Shown here: positions 44,060 through 52,017 of the stretch, piece after piece
How positions within the stretch are numbered: position 1 is the stretch's first letter
Layout of the letters: the number at the start of each line of letters is the position of its first letter
NCBI GenBank assembly: GCA_038258415.1
Contig: JBBSPY010000002.1
Location: 1-52,017, forward strand
DNA length: 52,017 nucleotides
Direction of reading: 5' to 3'
Source: Schlegelella_A sp038258415
Lineage (GTDB): Bacteria > Pseudomonadota > Gammaproteobacteria > Burkholderiales > Burkholderiaceae_C
Position numbers and translations under genes: made by a program
The notes under the pieces: generated by a model
Database searches by the model: none
The model's input: the letters and a program-made list of their open reading frames with translations, nothing else
Told to the model about the DNA's origin: nothing

Positions 44060-44332
44060 GTGAACAAAGCCGAGCTCATCGAGCACATCGCCAAGCAGGC
44101 CGATATCTCCAAGGCTGCCGCTGCACGGGCCCTCGAGGCGATGATCGGTGGCGTGAAGACCAGCCTGAAGCGCAACGGCTCGGTGTCGCTGGTCGGCTTC
44201 GGAACGTTCACCGTCGCCAAGCGGGCCGCGCGCAGCGGCCGCAACCCCCGCACCAACGAGCCCATCAGGATCAAGGCCGCAAAGGTTCCCAAGTTCAGAC
44301 CCGGCAAGGCGCTGAAAGACGCGATCAACTGA
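44060..44332 (+). CDS. hup: DNA-binding protein HU
   Basis: A 90-residue nucleoid protein that bends and compacts DNA as a dimer. 'VSLVGFGTFTVAKRAARSGRNP' (split here by the arm start) and the end 'PKFRPGKALKDAI' are diagnostic. GTG 44060 was chosen because the family starts at 'NKAELIEHIA' and GGAGGG precedes it; an upstream ATG frame to 43928 crosses the promoter and cannot be used. lon, its common upstream neighbour, is not here. Confidence 0.97.
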   Translation: MNKAELIEHIAKQADISKAAAARALEAMIGGVKTSLKRNGSVSLVGFGTFTVAKRAARSGRNPRTNEPIRIKAAKVPKFRPGKALKDAIN

Positions 44333-44361
44333 TCGCGCTGCGCCTGCCCCCCGTGAACGAG

Positions 44362-44437
44362 GGGTGCTTAGCTCAGCTGGTAGAGCGGCGCCCTTACAAG
44401 GCGTAGGTCGGGGGTTCGAGCCCCTCAGCACCCACCA
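44362..44437 (+). tRNA. tRNA-Val(UAC)
   Basis: A 76-nt cloverleaf including an encoded CCA. The acceptor stem GGGTGCT pairs with AGCACCC, the D-arm is GCTCAGCTGGTAGAGC, the anticodon loop CTTACAA has TAC at 44395-44397, and the T-arm contains GTTCGAG. It reads GUA/GUG/GUU-type valine codons. It lies 29 bp after the HU gene and may share its transcript. Confidence 0.98.
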
Positions 44438-44526
44438 TCCCCGGTCCGGGCCGGCACACTAGAATCGCCCCCCTCGCTTTTCGAGGCGGCAGTGGAGGCG
44501 GTCGTTCGCGCTCCGGGATCCTGGCC

Positions 44527-46458
44527 ATGTTCGATTTCTTCCGCCGCCACACGCGGGTGCTGCAGTTCGTGCTCGTGCTGCTGGTGTTCCCGTCGTTCCT
44601 TTTCTTCGGCATCCAGGGCTACAGCCGCTTCAGCAGTGGCGACCAGAGAGCGGTCGCGAAAGTCGACGGCAGCTCGATCACCACGGCCGAGTTCGACGCC
44701 AATCTGCGTGAGCGCATCGAGCAGGCGCGGCGCCAGATGCCCGGCCTCGACGCCAAGCTCTTCGACACGCCGGAGATGCGCAGCCTCGCGCTCGACGCGA
44801 TGGTGCGGGACAGGGTGCTGCTCGTTGCCGCCGGCAAGCTCCACCTCCAGACGACCGACGAGCGCCTCGACCGGCTGTTCAAGTCCGACCCGCAGTTCGC
44901 GCAACTGCGCAACCCCGACGGCAGCCTGAACCAGGCGGCGCTCGCCGGGCTCGGTCTCACGTCGGAAGGGTTCGCCGCGCGCCTGCGCGAAGACCTCGAC
45001 CGCCGCCAGGTGACACAGCCCATCGCCGAATCGGCGTTGGCGCCGGGTGCCGCCGCGTCTGCGGCGCTCGACGCCATGTACCAGCAGCGCGACGTTCAGG
45101 TGGTGCGCTACGACACGAAGGACTACCTCGCGAAGGTGCAGCCGACCGATGCCCAGATCGAGGCCTGGTTCAAGGATCCGACGCATGCGGCCGAGTTGCG
45201 CGCGCCAGAAGAGGCGACGGTCGAGTACGTGGTGCTCGACCTCGACGGGCTGAAGAAGGGCGTGACCGTCGCCGACGACGACCTGCGCAAGTACTACCAG
45301 GAAAACGAGAAGCGTTACACGACGCCGGAGGAGCGCCACGCCCGGCACATCCTCGTCAAGGCCGACAAGGACGCGCCCGGGGCCGAGCGCGACAAGGCGC
45401 GCGCCAAGGCCGAGACCTTGCTCGCCGACGTGAAGAAGAACCCTGGGCGCTTCGCCGAGATCGCCAAGGCCAATTCCGACGACGAGGGGTCTGCAGCCAA
45501 GGGCGGCGACCTGGACTGGTTCGGCCGCGGCGCGATGGTCAAGCCGTTCGAGGATGCGGCTTTCAGCCTGAAGGCGGGCGAGACGAGCGGCATCGTCGAG
45601 AGCGACTTCGGTTTCCACATCATCCAGGTCGAGGGCGCGCGCGGCGGCGAGAAGAAGTCGTTCGAGGCGGCGCGGCCGGAGCTCGAAGGCGAGGTGCGCA
45701 GCCAGCTCGCGTCGCAGGCTTTCTCGAAGGCCGCGGTGGAGTTCGGCGACACCGTCTACGAGCAGTACGAGAGCCTCGCGCCGGTGGCCACGAAGTGGAA
45801 GCTGCCGGTCGAGAAGGTCGAGCACGTGACGCGAACGCCGGCGCCGGGCGCGAAGGGGCCTCTGGCAAGTCCCAAGTTCCTGGAGGCACTCTTCGCGGCC
45901 GACGTCCTGAAGGACAAGCGCAACACCAAGGCGATCGACATCGGCGCGAACCAGATCGTCTCGGGTCGGGTCGTCCGGTACACGCCGGCGCGATCGCGGC
46001 CGCTCGCCGACGTGCGCGACCAGATCAAGGCGACGCTGGCGACGGAGCAGGCCACGATGACGGCGCGCAAGCTCGGCACCGAGAAGCTCGCCGCCGCGAA
46101 GGCCGCACCGCAGACGCCGCTCGCTGACGCGACGCTCGTCGTCTCGCGCATGCAGACGCGAGAGCTGCCGAGACCGCTCGTCGACGCGATCCTGAAGGCG
46201 CCGGCGCAATCGCTCCCGGCTTTCGTCGGCGTCGACCTCGGCGGTCAGGGCTACGCGGTGGCCAAGGTGACGAAGCTCGCCGGGCGGGATCCGGGTGCTT
46301 CCGATGCCACCAAGGCGAGCGAACAGTACGCGCGCATCTGGGGCGCGGCGGAGACCGAGGCCTACGTCGCCGCCCTCAAGGCGCGCTACAAGGCGACGGT
46401 CGTCGGGGTTCCGGTTCCGGCGAGTCCCGACGTCGACGCCTCGGGTGCGTCGCGCTGA
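44527..46458 (+). CDS. ppiD: periplasmic folding chaperone PpiD
   Basis: A 643-residue inner-membrane anchored chaperone helping newly exported proteins. One membrane helix (about 11-30) is followed by a SurA_N-like domain, then a parvulin domain at about 270-370 ('RHARHILVKA', 'GGDLDWFGRGAMVKPFEDA', 'FGFHIIQVEG') and a long helical tail. Hup followed by ppiD is a conserved order. Here tRNA genes flank it on both sides. Confidence 0.93.
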   Translation: MFDFFRRHTRVLQFVLVLLVFPSFLFFGIQGYSRFSSGDQRAVAKVDGSSITTAEFDANLRERIEQARRQMPGLDAKLFDTPEMRSLALDAMVRDRVLLVAAGKLHLQTTDERLDRLFKSDPQFAQLRNPDGSLNQAALAGLGLTSEGFAARLREDLDRRQVTQPIAESALAPGAAASAALDAMYQQRDVQVVRYDTKDYLAKVQPTDAQIEAWFKDPTHAAELRAPEEATVEYVVLDLDGLKKGVTVADDDLRKYYQENEKRYTTPEERHARHILVKADKDAPGAERDKARAKAETLLADVKKNPGRFAEIAKANSDDEGSAAKGGDLDWFGRGAMVKPFEDAAFSLKAGETSGIVESDFGFHIIQVEGARGGEKKSFEAARPELEGEVRSQLASQAFSKAAVEFGDTVYEQYESLAPVATKWKLPVEKVEHVTRTPAPGAKGPLASPKFLEALFAADVLKDKRNTKAIDIGANQIVSGRVVRYTPARSRPLADVRDQIKATLATEQATMTARKLGTEKLAAAKAAPQTPLADATLVVSRMQTRELPRPLVDAILKAPAQSLPAFVGVDLGGQGYAVAKVTKLAGRDPGASDATKASEQYARIWGAAETEAYVAALKARYKATVVGVPVPASPDVDASGASR

Positions 46459-46476
46459 ACTAAACTCGCCATCTGC

Positions 46477-46553
46477 GGTGGCTGTAGCTCAGTTGGTAGA
46501 GTCCAGGATTGTGATTCCTGTTGTCGTGGGTTCGAGCCCCATCAGCCACCCCA
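46477..46553 (+). tRNA. tRNA-His(GUG)
   Basis: A 77-nt cloverleaf with encoded CCA and the extra 5' G (46477) opposite discriminator C46550, as required for histidine identity. The acceptor stem GTGGCTG pairs with CAGCCAC, the anticodon loop TTGTGAT has GTG at 46511-46513, and the T-loop is GTTCGAG. It begins 18 bp after the ppiD stop. Confidence 0.98.
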
Positions 46554-46577
46554 TCTTTCCCTGAAGACCGGCACCGA

Positions 46578-46597
46578 GCCACTCGCCAGCGAGTGGC
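46578..46597. terminator. hairpin between convergent tRNA-His and quinone oxidoreductase
   Basis: GCCACTCGC and GCGAGTGGC form a perfect 9-bp stem around CA (in practice an 8-bp stem with a CCAG loop). It lies midway in the 50-bp convergent gap, so it could end transcription from both sides. No T-run follows on either strand. Confidence 0.5.
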
Positions 46598-46603
46598 CGA
46601 CGA

Positions 46604-47581
46604 TCAGTCGTTCGTCATCACGACCTTGCCGCGAACGCGGCGGCTGCCCATGCGTGCAAACGCCGTCGGCAGGTCGCCCATCGGCAAGCGGCAGTCGATC
46701 ACCGGCTTGACCTTGCCCTCCGCATACCAGCGGGACAGTTCGGCGAGCGCGGCGGCATTCGCCTTCGGTTCGCGTCGCGCGAACTCTCCCCAGAACACGC
46801 CGACGATGGATGCGCCTTTGAGCAGCGCGAGGTTGAGCGGCAGCGCCGGAATGCCGCCCTGTGCGAAGCCGACGACGAGGTAGCGGCCGCGCCACGCGAT
46901 CGAGCGGAACACCGGCTCGGCGAAGTCGCCGCCGACCGGGTCGTACACGACGTTCGGGCCCTTGCCGTCGGTCAGCGACTTGATGGCGTCGCGGATGTTG
47001 CCGCTCGAGTAGTCGATCGTTTCGTCGGCGCCGATCGAGCGGCACAGCGCGCACTTCTCGCCGCTCGAGGCGGCGGCGATGACACGCGCGCCGAGCGTCT
47101 TGCCGATCTGGATCGCCGCCGTTCCGACACCACCGGCGGCGCCGAGCACGAGCAGCGTCTCGCCCGATTTCAGCTGCGCGCGATCGACGAGTGCGTGGTG
47201 CGTCGTCCCGTAGGTGAGCACGAACGCGGAGGCCTCGTCGAACGCGAGCCCGTCGGGCAGCGGCATGACGACCTTCGCGTCGACGACGGCGTGGGTGGCG
47301 AAGCCGCCCGTGCCGGAGAAGGCGGCGACGCGCTGGCCGAGCGCGAGGTGCTGGACGCCGTCGCCAACGGCATCGACGACGCCGGCGTATTCCGAGCCAG
47401 GAACAAACGGCAGCGGCGGCTTCATCTGGTACTTGTTCTGCACGATGAGCAGGTCGGGGAAGTTCAGGCTGGCGGCGCGGATCGCAACGCGCACCTCGCC
47501 GGGTCCCGGTTCGGGTGTCGGCAATTCCTTCCACGCCAGCGCCTCGACGCCGATCGGGTTCTCGCAGAGCCAGGCGTGCAT
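46604..47581 (-). CDS. NADPH:quinone oxidoreductase family protein
   Basis: A 325-residue zinc-free medium-chain reductase of the zeta-crystallin/QOR group. 'PDLLIVQNKYQMKPPLPFVP' and 'GSEYAGVV' open the catalytic domain; the cofactor loop is 'VLGAAGGVGTAAIQIGK', followed by 'YDPVGGDFAEP'. No structural-zinc cysteine set is visible. ATG 47581 follows GAAGGA; the frame extends to 47656 but without a ribosome site. It could act on quinones or other enones, including acryloyl-CoA-like compounds. Confidence 0.88.
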   Translation of the reverse strand: MHAWLCENPIGVEALAWKELPTPEPGPGEVRVAIRAASLNFPDLLIVQNKYQMKPPLPFVPGSEYAGVVDAVGDGVQHLALGQRVAAFSGTGGFATHAVVDAKVVMPLPDGLAFDEASAFVLTYGTTHHALVDRAQLKSGETLLVLGAAGGVGTAAIQIGKTLGARVIAAASSGEKCALCRSIGADETIDYSSGNIRDAIKSLTDGKGPNVVYDPVGGDFAEPVFRSIAWRGRYLVVGFAQGGIPALPLNLALLKGASIVGVFWGEFARREPKANAAALAELSRWYAEGKVKPVIDCRLPMGDLPTAFARMGSRRVRGKVVMTND

Positions 47582-47658
47582 GGGTTCGTCCTTCGCCTTT
47601 TCGTTTGATGCGGTTGGGTGCCGTTCGATGATACGGAGGCGCTGCCTACAATTCACCG

Positions 47659-48411
47659 GTGCGCATCCTCATCGCCAACGACGACGGCTACCTCGCTCCC
47701 GGCCTCGCCGCACTGGTCAAGGCGTGCGAGGGCCTCGGCGAGCTCGACATCGTCGCCCCCGAGCAGAACGCCAGCGGCACTTCGAACTCGCTCACGCTCA
47801 GCCGCGGCCTGTCGGTCTACACCGCCGCCAACGGCTGGCGCTACATCAATGGAACGCCATCGGACTGCGTCCACATCGCGCTGTTCGGCCTGCTGGAGCA
47901 TCGCCCCGATCTCGTCGTCTCCGGGATCAACCAGGGCGCGAACATGGGCGAGGACACGCTTTATTCCGGGACCGTAGCGGCGGCGATGGAAGGGCACCTG
48001 TTCGGCATTCCGGCCATCGCCTTCTCCCAGGTCGAGAAGGGCTGGAAGGCGCTCGACGCGGCGTCGCGCGTCGCCCGAAGCGTGATCGAGCACGTGCTCG
48101 CCGCGCCGCCGGAGCCGGCGCGCTATCTCCTCAACGTCAACATCCCGAATCGCGACGACGCCGACACGCTGCCGCGCCGGGTCACGCGGCTGGGTCGGCG
48201 GCACGCGAGCGAGGCGGTGATCCGCCAGGAGAGCCCGCGCGGCGACATGCTCTGGTGGATCGGACCGGCCGGAGATGCGCGCGAAGCCGGGCCGGGCACC
48301 GACTTCCACGCCACCGCCAATGGCGAGGTCTCGATCACGCCGTTGCACACCGACCTCACCGATCACGACGCGCTGCCGCAATGGCAGGCATGGGCGAGCC
48401 GCCTGCGATGA
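47659..48411 (+). CDS. surE: 5'/3'-nucleotidase SurE
   Basis: A 250-residue metal-dependent nucleoside-5'/3'-monophosphate phosphatase. The N-terminal 'ILIANDDG' gives metal ligands Asp8 and Asp9, Ser39 is in 'EQNASGTSNSLT' and Asn91 in 'SGINQGANMGEDTLYSGTV'. It starts at GTG 47659, divergent from the oxidoreductase. The stop overlaps the pcm ATG. Confidence 0.96.
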   Translation: MRILIANDDGYLAPGLAALVKACEGLGELDIVAPEQNASGTSNSLTLSRGLSVYTAANGWRYINGTPSDCVHIALFGLLEHRPDLVVSGINQGANMGEDTLYSGTVAAAMEGHLFGIPAIAFSQVEKGWKALDAASRVARSVIEHVLAAPPEPARYLLNVNIPNRDDADTLPRRVTRLGRRHASEAVIRQESPRGDMLWWIGPAGDAREAGPGTDFHATANGEVSITPLHTDLTDHDALPQWQAWASRLR

Positions 48412-49229
48412 CCGCTCCGGGCGAGCCGCGCCGCAAGTTCCCGCTCGCCCTCGATCGCGTCGCCGCGGCCGCCGCCCGGCCGCGCGACGTGCTGCGGCCG
48501 CAGCGCGCCCACGAGGACGGTGCGGCCGCACACGTCGAAGCGCGTCGGCACGGTGCTCCACAGGGCAACGGCCTCGACTCCGCCGACGTCCGTCGACGCA
48601 TGGTGCAGCGGCTTGCTGCGGGTGGCATCGGCGATGCGCGCATCCTCGCCGCGTTCGCCGTCGTCCCCCGCCACACGTTCGTCGACGCCGGCCTCGCGAC
48701 GCAGGCCTACGAAGACACAAGCCTTCCGATCGGTCACGGGCAGACGATCTCGAAGCCGTCGGTCATCGCCCGCATGCTCGAGCTCGCAATCGGTGGCGCC
48801 AATGCGCTGCGCGACGGCAACCTCGGTGCCGTACTCGAGATCGGGACCGGGTGTGGATACCAGGCCGCCGTCGTCGCCGAGCTGTCGCGTCGTGTGCTCT
48901 CGGTCGAGCGACTGAAGCCGCTGCACGAGAAGGCCCGGGACAGGCTCGCGCCGATGCGCGCGGACCGGATCCGCCTCGTCTGGGGCGACGGCATGCTCGG
49001 CCACCCGCCTGGCGCCCCATACGACACGATCGTCTCGGCAGCGGGCGGCAAGGACGTACCGCATGCCTGGCTCGAGCAGCTCGCGATCGGCGGCCGGCTC
49101 GTCGCGCCGGTCGAACTCGACGCCGGACGGCAGGCGCTCGTCGTCGTCGACCGGACCGAGTCCGGTCATACCCGCCGCCTGTACGAGACGGTGAAGTTCG
49201 TTCCCCTAAAATCGGGCCTTGCCCATTGA
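48408..49229 (+). CDS. pcm: protein-L-isoaspartate O-methyltransferase
   Basis: A 273-residue methyltransferase that starts repair of isoaspartyl residues. The core begins near residue 58; 'YEDTSLPIGHGQTISKPS' lies at 101-118 and the SAM loop 'VLEIGTGCGYQ' at 142-152. The first 57 residues are an Arg/Ala-rich extension common in Burkholderiales. ATG 48408 overlaps the surE stop (ATGA). Confidence 0.94.
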   Translation: MTAPGEPRRKFPLALDRVAAAAARPRDVLRPQRAHEDGAAAHVEARRHGAPQGNGLDSADVRRRMVQRLAAGGIGDARILAAFAVVPRHTFVDAGLATQAYEDTSLPIGHGQTISKPSVIARMLELAIGGANALRDGNLGAVLEIGTGCGYQAAVVAELSRRVLSVERLKPLHEKARDRLAPMRADRIRLVWGDGMLGHPPGAPYDTIVSAAGGKDVPHAWLEQLAIGGRLVAPVELDAGRQALVVVDRTESGHTRRLYETVKFVPLKSGLAH

Positions 49230-49253
49230 TGGCTTCTCCTTGATCGCCTCTCC

Positions 49254-50165
49254 ATGCGCTTGAACGTTTGCTGGCGGCGGACGTTCCGCTTCGCCGCCCT
49301 GGCCCTCGCGCCCCTCGTCTTCTTCGGCTGTTCCACGCCGGCGCACCGCGCCCCTGTCGAGGAACGTGTCGGCACGCCGCGGGCCACCGTCTCGGCAGCC
49401 ACGCCGGTGTCGAGCGCCGCTTCCGGCGCTGCGTCCGCGGCGCCTGCGGTCGATTCAGCCTCCAGGCCCGGCTACTACGCGGTCAAGCCCGGCGACACGC
49501 TGATCCGCATCGGTCTGGACACCGGCCAGAACTGGAAAGACCTGGTTCGCTGGAACAACCTCGAGAACCCGAACCTGATCGAGGTCGGCCAGGTGCTGCG
49601 CGTGTACCCGCCGGGCGCCGATCCGACCGTCGCAGCGTCTCGCCCGGTCGGCACCAATCGCGTCGAGGCGCGGCCGCTGGAGGCGCGACCGCTGCCGTCG
49701 ACCGGAGCGTCGGCGCCGGTCGTCGCGGCGGCTGCCGCACCCGTGGCCGCGCCCGCTCCGGCGCCTGCCCCCGCAACGATCCCCCGAGACGGCGACGACG
49801 ACGTCAGCTGGGGCTGGCCAGCATCGGCAAGCGTGTCGGCTCCCTTCGACGAGAGTCGCAACAAGGGCCTCGTCTTCAAGGGCAAGGCCGGCGACCCGAT
49901 CTACGCGGCGGCCGACGGGCGCGTCGTCTACGCCGGCAGCGGCCTTCGCGGCTACGGAAACCTCATCATCCTGAAGCACAACGCGACCTACCTCACCGCC
50001 TACGCGCACAACCAGACGCTGCTGGTGAAGGACGACCAGACGGTGCGGAAGGGCCAGAAGATCGCCGAGATGGGATCGTCCGACGCCGACGGCGTGCAGC
50101 TGCACTTCGAGGTCCGCCGGCAAGGCAAGCCGATCGATCCGTCCCGGCTGCTGCCGGCACGCTGA
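49254..50165 (+). CDS. nlpD: NlpD-type lipoprotein with LysM and degenerate LytM domains
   Basis: A 303-residue envelope lipoprotein, known in relatives to activate cell-wall amidases at division. The lipobox 'LVFFGC' puts the lipidated Cys at 26. A LysM domain (about 74-118, 'YYAVKPGDTLIRIG') and a Pro/Ala-rich linker precede the M23/LytM domain (about 195-300). The first metal-site His-Asp is replaced around 'NKGLVFKG', as expected for a non-catalytic NlpD. It follows pcm by 24 bp. rpoS, its usual neighbour, does not follow. Confidence 0.9.
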   Translation: MRLNVCWRRTFRFAALALAPLVFFGCSTPAHRAPVEERVGTPRATVSAATPVSSAASGAASAAPAVDSASRPGYYAVKPGDTLIRIGLDTGQNWKDLVRWNNLENPNLIEVGQVLRVYPPGADPTVAASRPVGTNRVEARPLEARPLPSTGASAPVVAAAAAPVAAPAPAPAPATIPRDGDDDVSWGWPASASVSAPFDESRNKGLVFKGKAGDPIYAAADGRVVYAGSGLRGYGNLIILKHNATYLTAYAHNQTLLVKDDQTVRKGQKIAEMGSSDADGVQLHFEVRRQGKPIDPSRLLPAR

Positions 50166-50193
50166 GCGCGCCCCGGTTCGAGCGCGCCCTCGC

Positions 50194-51090
50194 ATGTTCG
50201 CCTCGCCGGTCCTCGCGTTCGACATCGAGACGATCCCCGACGTGGCGGGGCTGCGCCGGTTGCGAGGTGCCGACCCTGCACTGAGCGACGCCGAGGTCTA
50301 CGAAGCCGAGATCGCCGACCGCGCCGCGCGGTCGAAGGGCGATTTCATGCCGCACCACCTGCAGCGCGTGCTCGTCGTCTCCTGTGTCTTCCGCAGCGCA
50401 CGCGGGTTGCGCGTGCGTTCGTTCGTCGACACGGAGGAGGGTGGCAGGAGCCAGGAGCGCGACGTGATCCAGTCGTTCTTCGACCGCGTCGACGACCACG
50501 CGCCGCAACTCGTGAGCTGGAACGGGGGCGGCTTCGATTTGCCGGTGCTGCAGCAGCGAGGCCTGCAGAAGGGTGTCGTCGCGCCGCGCTACTGGGACAT
50601 GGGAGACGCAGACCGCGAGCATCGGTACAACAACTACATCAGTCGCTATCACCTGCGCCACCTCGACCTGATGGACCTCCTGGCGATGTATCAGGCTCGT
50701 GCCAATGCGCCGCTCGACACCATGGCCAAGCTGTGCGGCTTCCCGGGCAAGCTCGGCATGGACGGGTCGCAGGTATGGACCGCGTATCGCGAAGGCCGCG
50801 TCGACGAGGTCCGTCGCTACTGCGAGACCGATGCGATGAACACCTGGCTGCTCTATTGCCGCTTCGAGCTGATGCGCGGGCGCCTGTCGCCCGCCGCGTA
50901 CGATGCCGAGATGGCGCTGGCGCGGGAGTCGATCGCCGTCATCGGCGAGCCGCACTGGGCCGAATACGCGGCCGCCTGGCCGGAGGCGGCCACGATGTCG
51001 TCGGGCGAGCTGGCGCCCGCGCAGTCGACGGTGTCGGTCGAGGTCGAGACGACCTCCGTCTACATCGAGTCCTCGAGCATCCGCACGTAG
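50194..51090 (+). CDS. predicted 3'-5' exonuclease, DNA polymerase B-like
   Basis: A 298-residue DEDDy exonuclease of the PolB exo2 type. ExoI is 'AFDIETIPD' (Asp10, Glu12), ExoII 'SWNGGGFDLPVL' (Asp115) and ExoIII 'YCETD' (Tyr209, Asp213). No polymerase domain is attached. It lies 28 bp after nlpD. Its last 31 bp overlap the convergent alcohol dehydrogenase gene, and the tail (after about 255) is Ser/Thr/Val-rich and probably not part of the fold. Confidence 0.9.
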   Translation: MFASPVLAFDIETIPDVAGLRRLRGADPALSDAEVYEAEIADRAARSKGDFMPHHLQRVLVVSCVFRSARGLRVRSFVDTEEGGRSQERDVIQSFFDRVDDHAPQLVSWNGGGFDLPVLQQRGLQKGVVAPRYWDMGDADREHRYNNYISRYHLRHLDLMDLLAMYQARANAPLDTMAKLCGFPGKLGMDGSQVWTAYREGRVDEVRRYCETDAMNTWLLYCRFELMRGRLSPAAYDAEMALARESIAVIGEPHWAEYAAAWPEAATMSSGELAPAQSTVSVEVETTSVYIESSSIRT

Positions 51091-52017
51091 TCGTCTCGCG
51101 TCGCGAGGCGTGGGCCGGTCTTGTGGCAGTGATCGGCCATCGCGCCGTCGATCACCCGATCGAAATCGTCGCGCCTGACGCCCATCGCCGCCAGGCCCGA
51201 GGGCAATCCGAGCCGGGCACACTTGTCGCGGATTGCGTCGGCGACGACGTCCGCCGGCGAGCCGCTAGACGCAGGCAATCCCATCGCGCGGGCCATCCGT
51301 TCGAGGCGACGCTCGCGCACGATGCTCTCCGCCGAGCCGTTGAAGCGCACCACCGCCGGCAGGAACATCGCGTTGAGCGTGCCGTGGTGCAGGCGCGGGT
51401 CGACGCCGCCGAGGCTGTGGCTCAGGCTGTGCACGCAACCCAGCCCTTTCTGAAACGCCATGGCGCCCTGCATGCTCGCGCTCATCATGTTCCAGCGCGC
51501 CTCGCGGTCCGAGCCGTTCGACGTGGCGCGCTCGATGTGCGACCAGGCCCGCTCGAGCCCGTCGAGTGCGATGCCGTCGGCAGGCGGGTTCACCGCGGGT
51601 GCCATGAAGGTCTCCATGCAGTGCGCGATCGCGTCCATCCCGGTGGCGGCGGTGAGCATCGGCGGCAGGCCGAACGTCAGTGCAGGGTCGAGGAGGGCGG
51701 CCTTCGGAATGAGCGACAGGCTGTGGAAGCCGAGCTTGCGGCCGTCGTCGACGATGACGATGGCGCCGCGCGCCACCTCGCTGCCGGTTCCGGCGGTCGT
51801 CGGAACGGCGATCAGAGGCGCCACGGCCGCGCCGATCTTCGCGCTGCCGCCTTCGATCGTGGCGTAGGTCTTCAGCGGCCCCTCGTGCGTGGCCGCGATC
51901 GCCACGCCCTTGGCCAGGTCGATGCTCGAGCCGCCGCCGACCGCGATCAGGCCGTCGCAGCCTTCGCTGTGGCACAGCGCCACCGCCTGGCGCACGGCGG
52001 ATTCGGTAGGGTTCGAC
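51060..52017 (-). CDS. iron-containing alcohol dehydrogenase, 5' part missing
   Basis: The gene enters from the right edge; about 319 residues are visible and the N-terminus is outside (frame open through base 52017, reading 'SNPTESAVRQAV'). The NAD block 'AVGGGSSIDLAKG' and 'PTTAGTGSEV' are present. The metal ligands are visible: Asp and His in 'GMDAIAHCMET', His in 'VHSLSHSLGG' and His in 'HHGTLNA'. It is a group III Fe-ADH; substrate unknown. Confidence 0.93.
   Translation of the reverse strand, partial: SNPTESAVRQAVALCHSEGCDGLIAVGGGSSIDLAKGVAIAATHEGPLKTYATIEGGSAKIGAAVAPLIAVPTTAGTGSEVARGAIVIVDDGRKLGFHSLSLIPKAALLDPALTFGLPPMLTAATGMDAIAHCMETFMAPAVNPPADGIALDGLERAWSHIERATSNGSDREARWNMMSASMQGAMAFQKGLGCVHSLSHSLGGVDPRLHHGTLNAMFLPAVVRFNGSAESIVRERRLERMARAMGLPASSGSPADVVADAIRDKCARLGLPSGLAAMGVRRDDFDRVIDGAMADHCHKTGPRLATRDDYVRMLEDSM

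Overview
The window is a gene-dense, very GC-rich chromosomal segment of a betaproteobacterium, most likely in or near the Burkholderiales. Evidence: a DUF1631 protein, the OpgG/OpgH glucan pair, an elongation factor P with Arg32 beside EarP (the arginine-rhamnosylation version), a bifunctional MnmC, a Pcm with a long N-terminal extension, and strong G/C bias at third codon positions. I see no IS element, phage gene, CRISPR array, rRNA or plasmid gene. Almost all DNA is coding, and many neighbours overlap by ATGA, GTGA or TGATG junctions.

Layout. 1-5032 (+): 3' end of an alpha/beta hydrolase, dusA, a large DUF1631 protein and an O-methyltransferase. 5042-10261 (-): an operon of omega-amino-acid:pyruvate aminotransferase, potG, potH, potI and a DMT-family transporter. 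Its three transporter-gene junctions and the junction to the DMT gene include 4-bp stop/start overlaps, and no substrate-binding protein is present. 10558-15846 (+): isocitrate lyase with a strong terminator, then opgG-opgH. 15904-20179 (+): CoA-binding protein, MetY, acyl-CoA synthetase and an ECHDC3-like crotonase lacking both catalytic glutamates. 20196-24287 (-): a coupled operon of ETF-ubiquinone oxidoreductase, PhyH-type dioxygenase, D-2-hydroxyacid dehydrogenase and SDR. 24355-26286 (+): SDR, YceH/DUF480 and a YbgC-like thioesterase.

26296-29668 is the most interesting stretch. A FeeM/LuxI-fold acyltransferase gene and a degenerate EAL-domain gene run leftward. A hybrid histidine kinase with six tightly packed membrane helices (CqsS/LqsS-like layout) runs rightward. 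The 58-bp gap between the divergent genes contains a perfect 8+10+8 dyad at 27718-27743. My reading, which is inference, is a self-contained lipid-signal synthesis and sensing module.

29653-33554: PaaI-like thioesterase (-), the two subunits of a 3-oxoacid CoA-transferase (+), an exported protein of unknown function (-) and pyrD (-). 33626-35986 (+): fumC, rpiA and a 64-residue charged protein. 36000-39699 (-): earP, efp, mnmC. 39758-43878 (+): uvrC, a small lipoprotein, pgsA and a second DMT transporter. 44060-46553 (+): HU gene with a good sigma-70 promoter, tRNA-Val(UAC), ppiD, tRNA-His(GUG). 46604-47581 (-): quinone oxidoreductase. 47659-51090 (+): surE-pcm-nlpD followed by a PolB-like 3'-5' exonuclease where rpoS usually lies. 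51060-52017 (-): iron-containing alcohol dehydrogenase cut by the window end.

No gene-free stretch exceeds 300 bp. The longest, 10262-10557, lies between the divergent aminotransferase and aceA genes and carries a cluster of short inverted repeats. All functional calls rest on motif recognition by eye; no database search was run.
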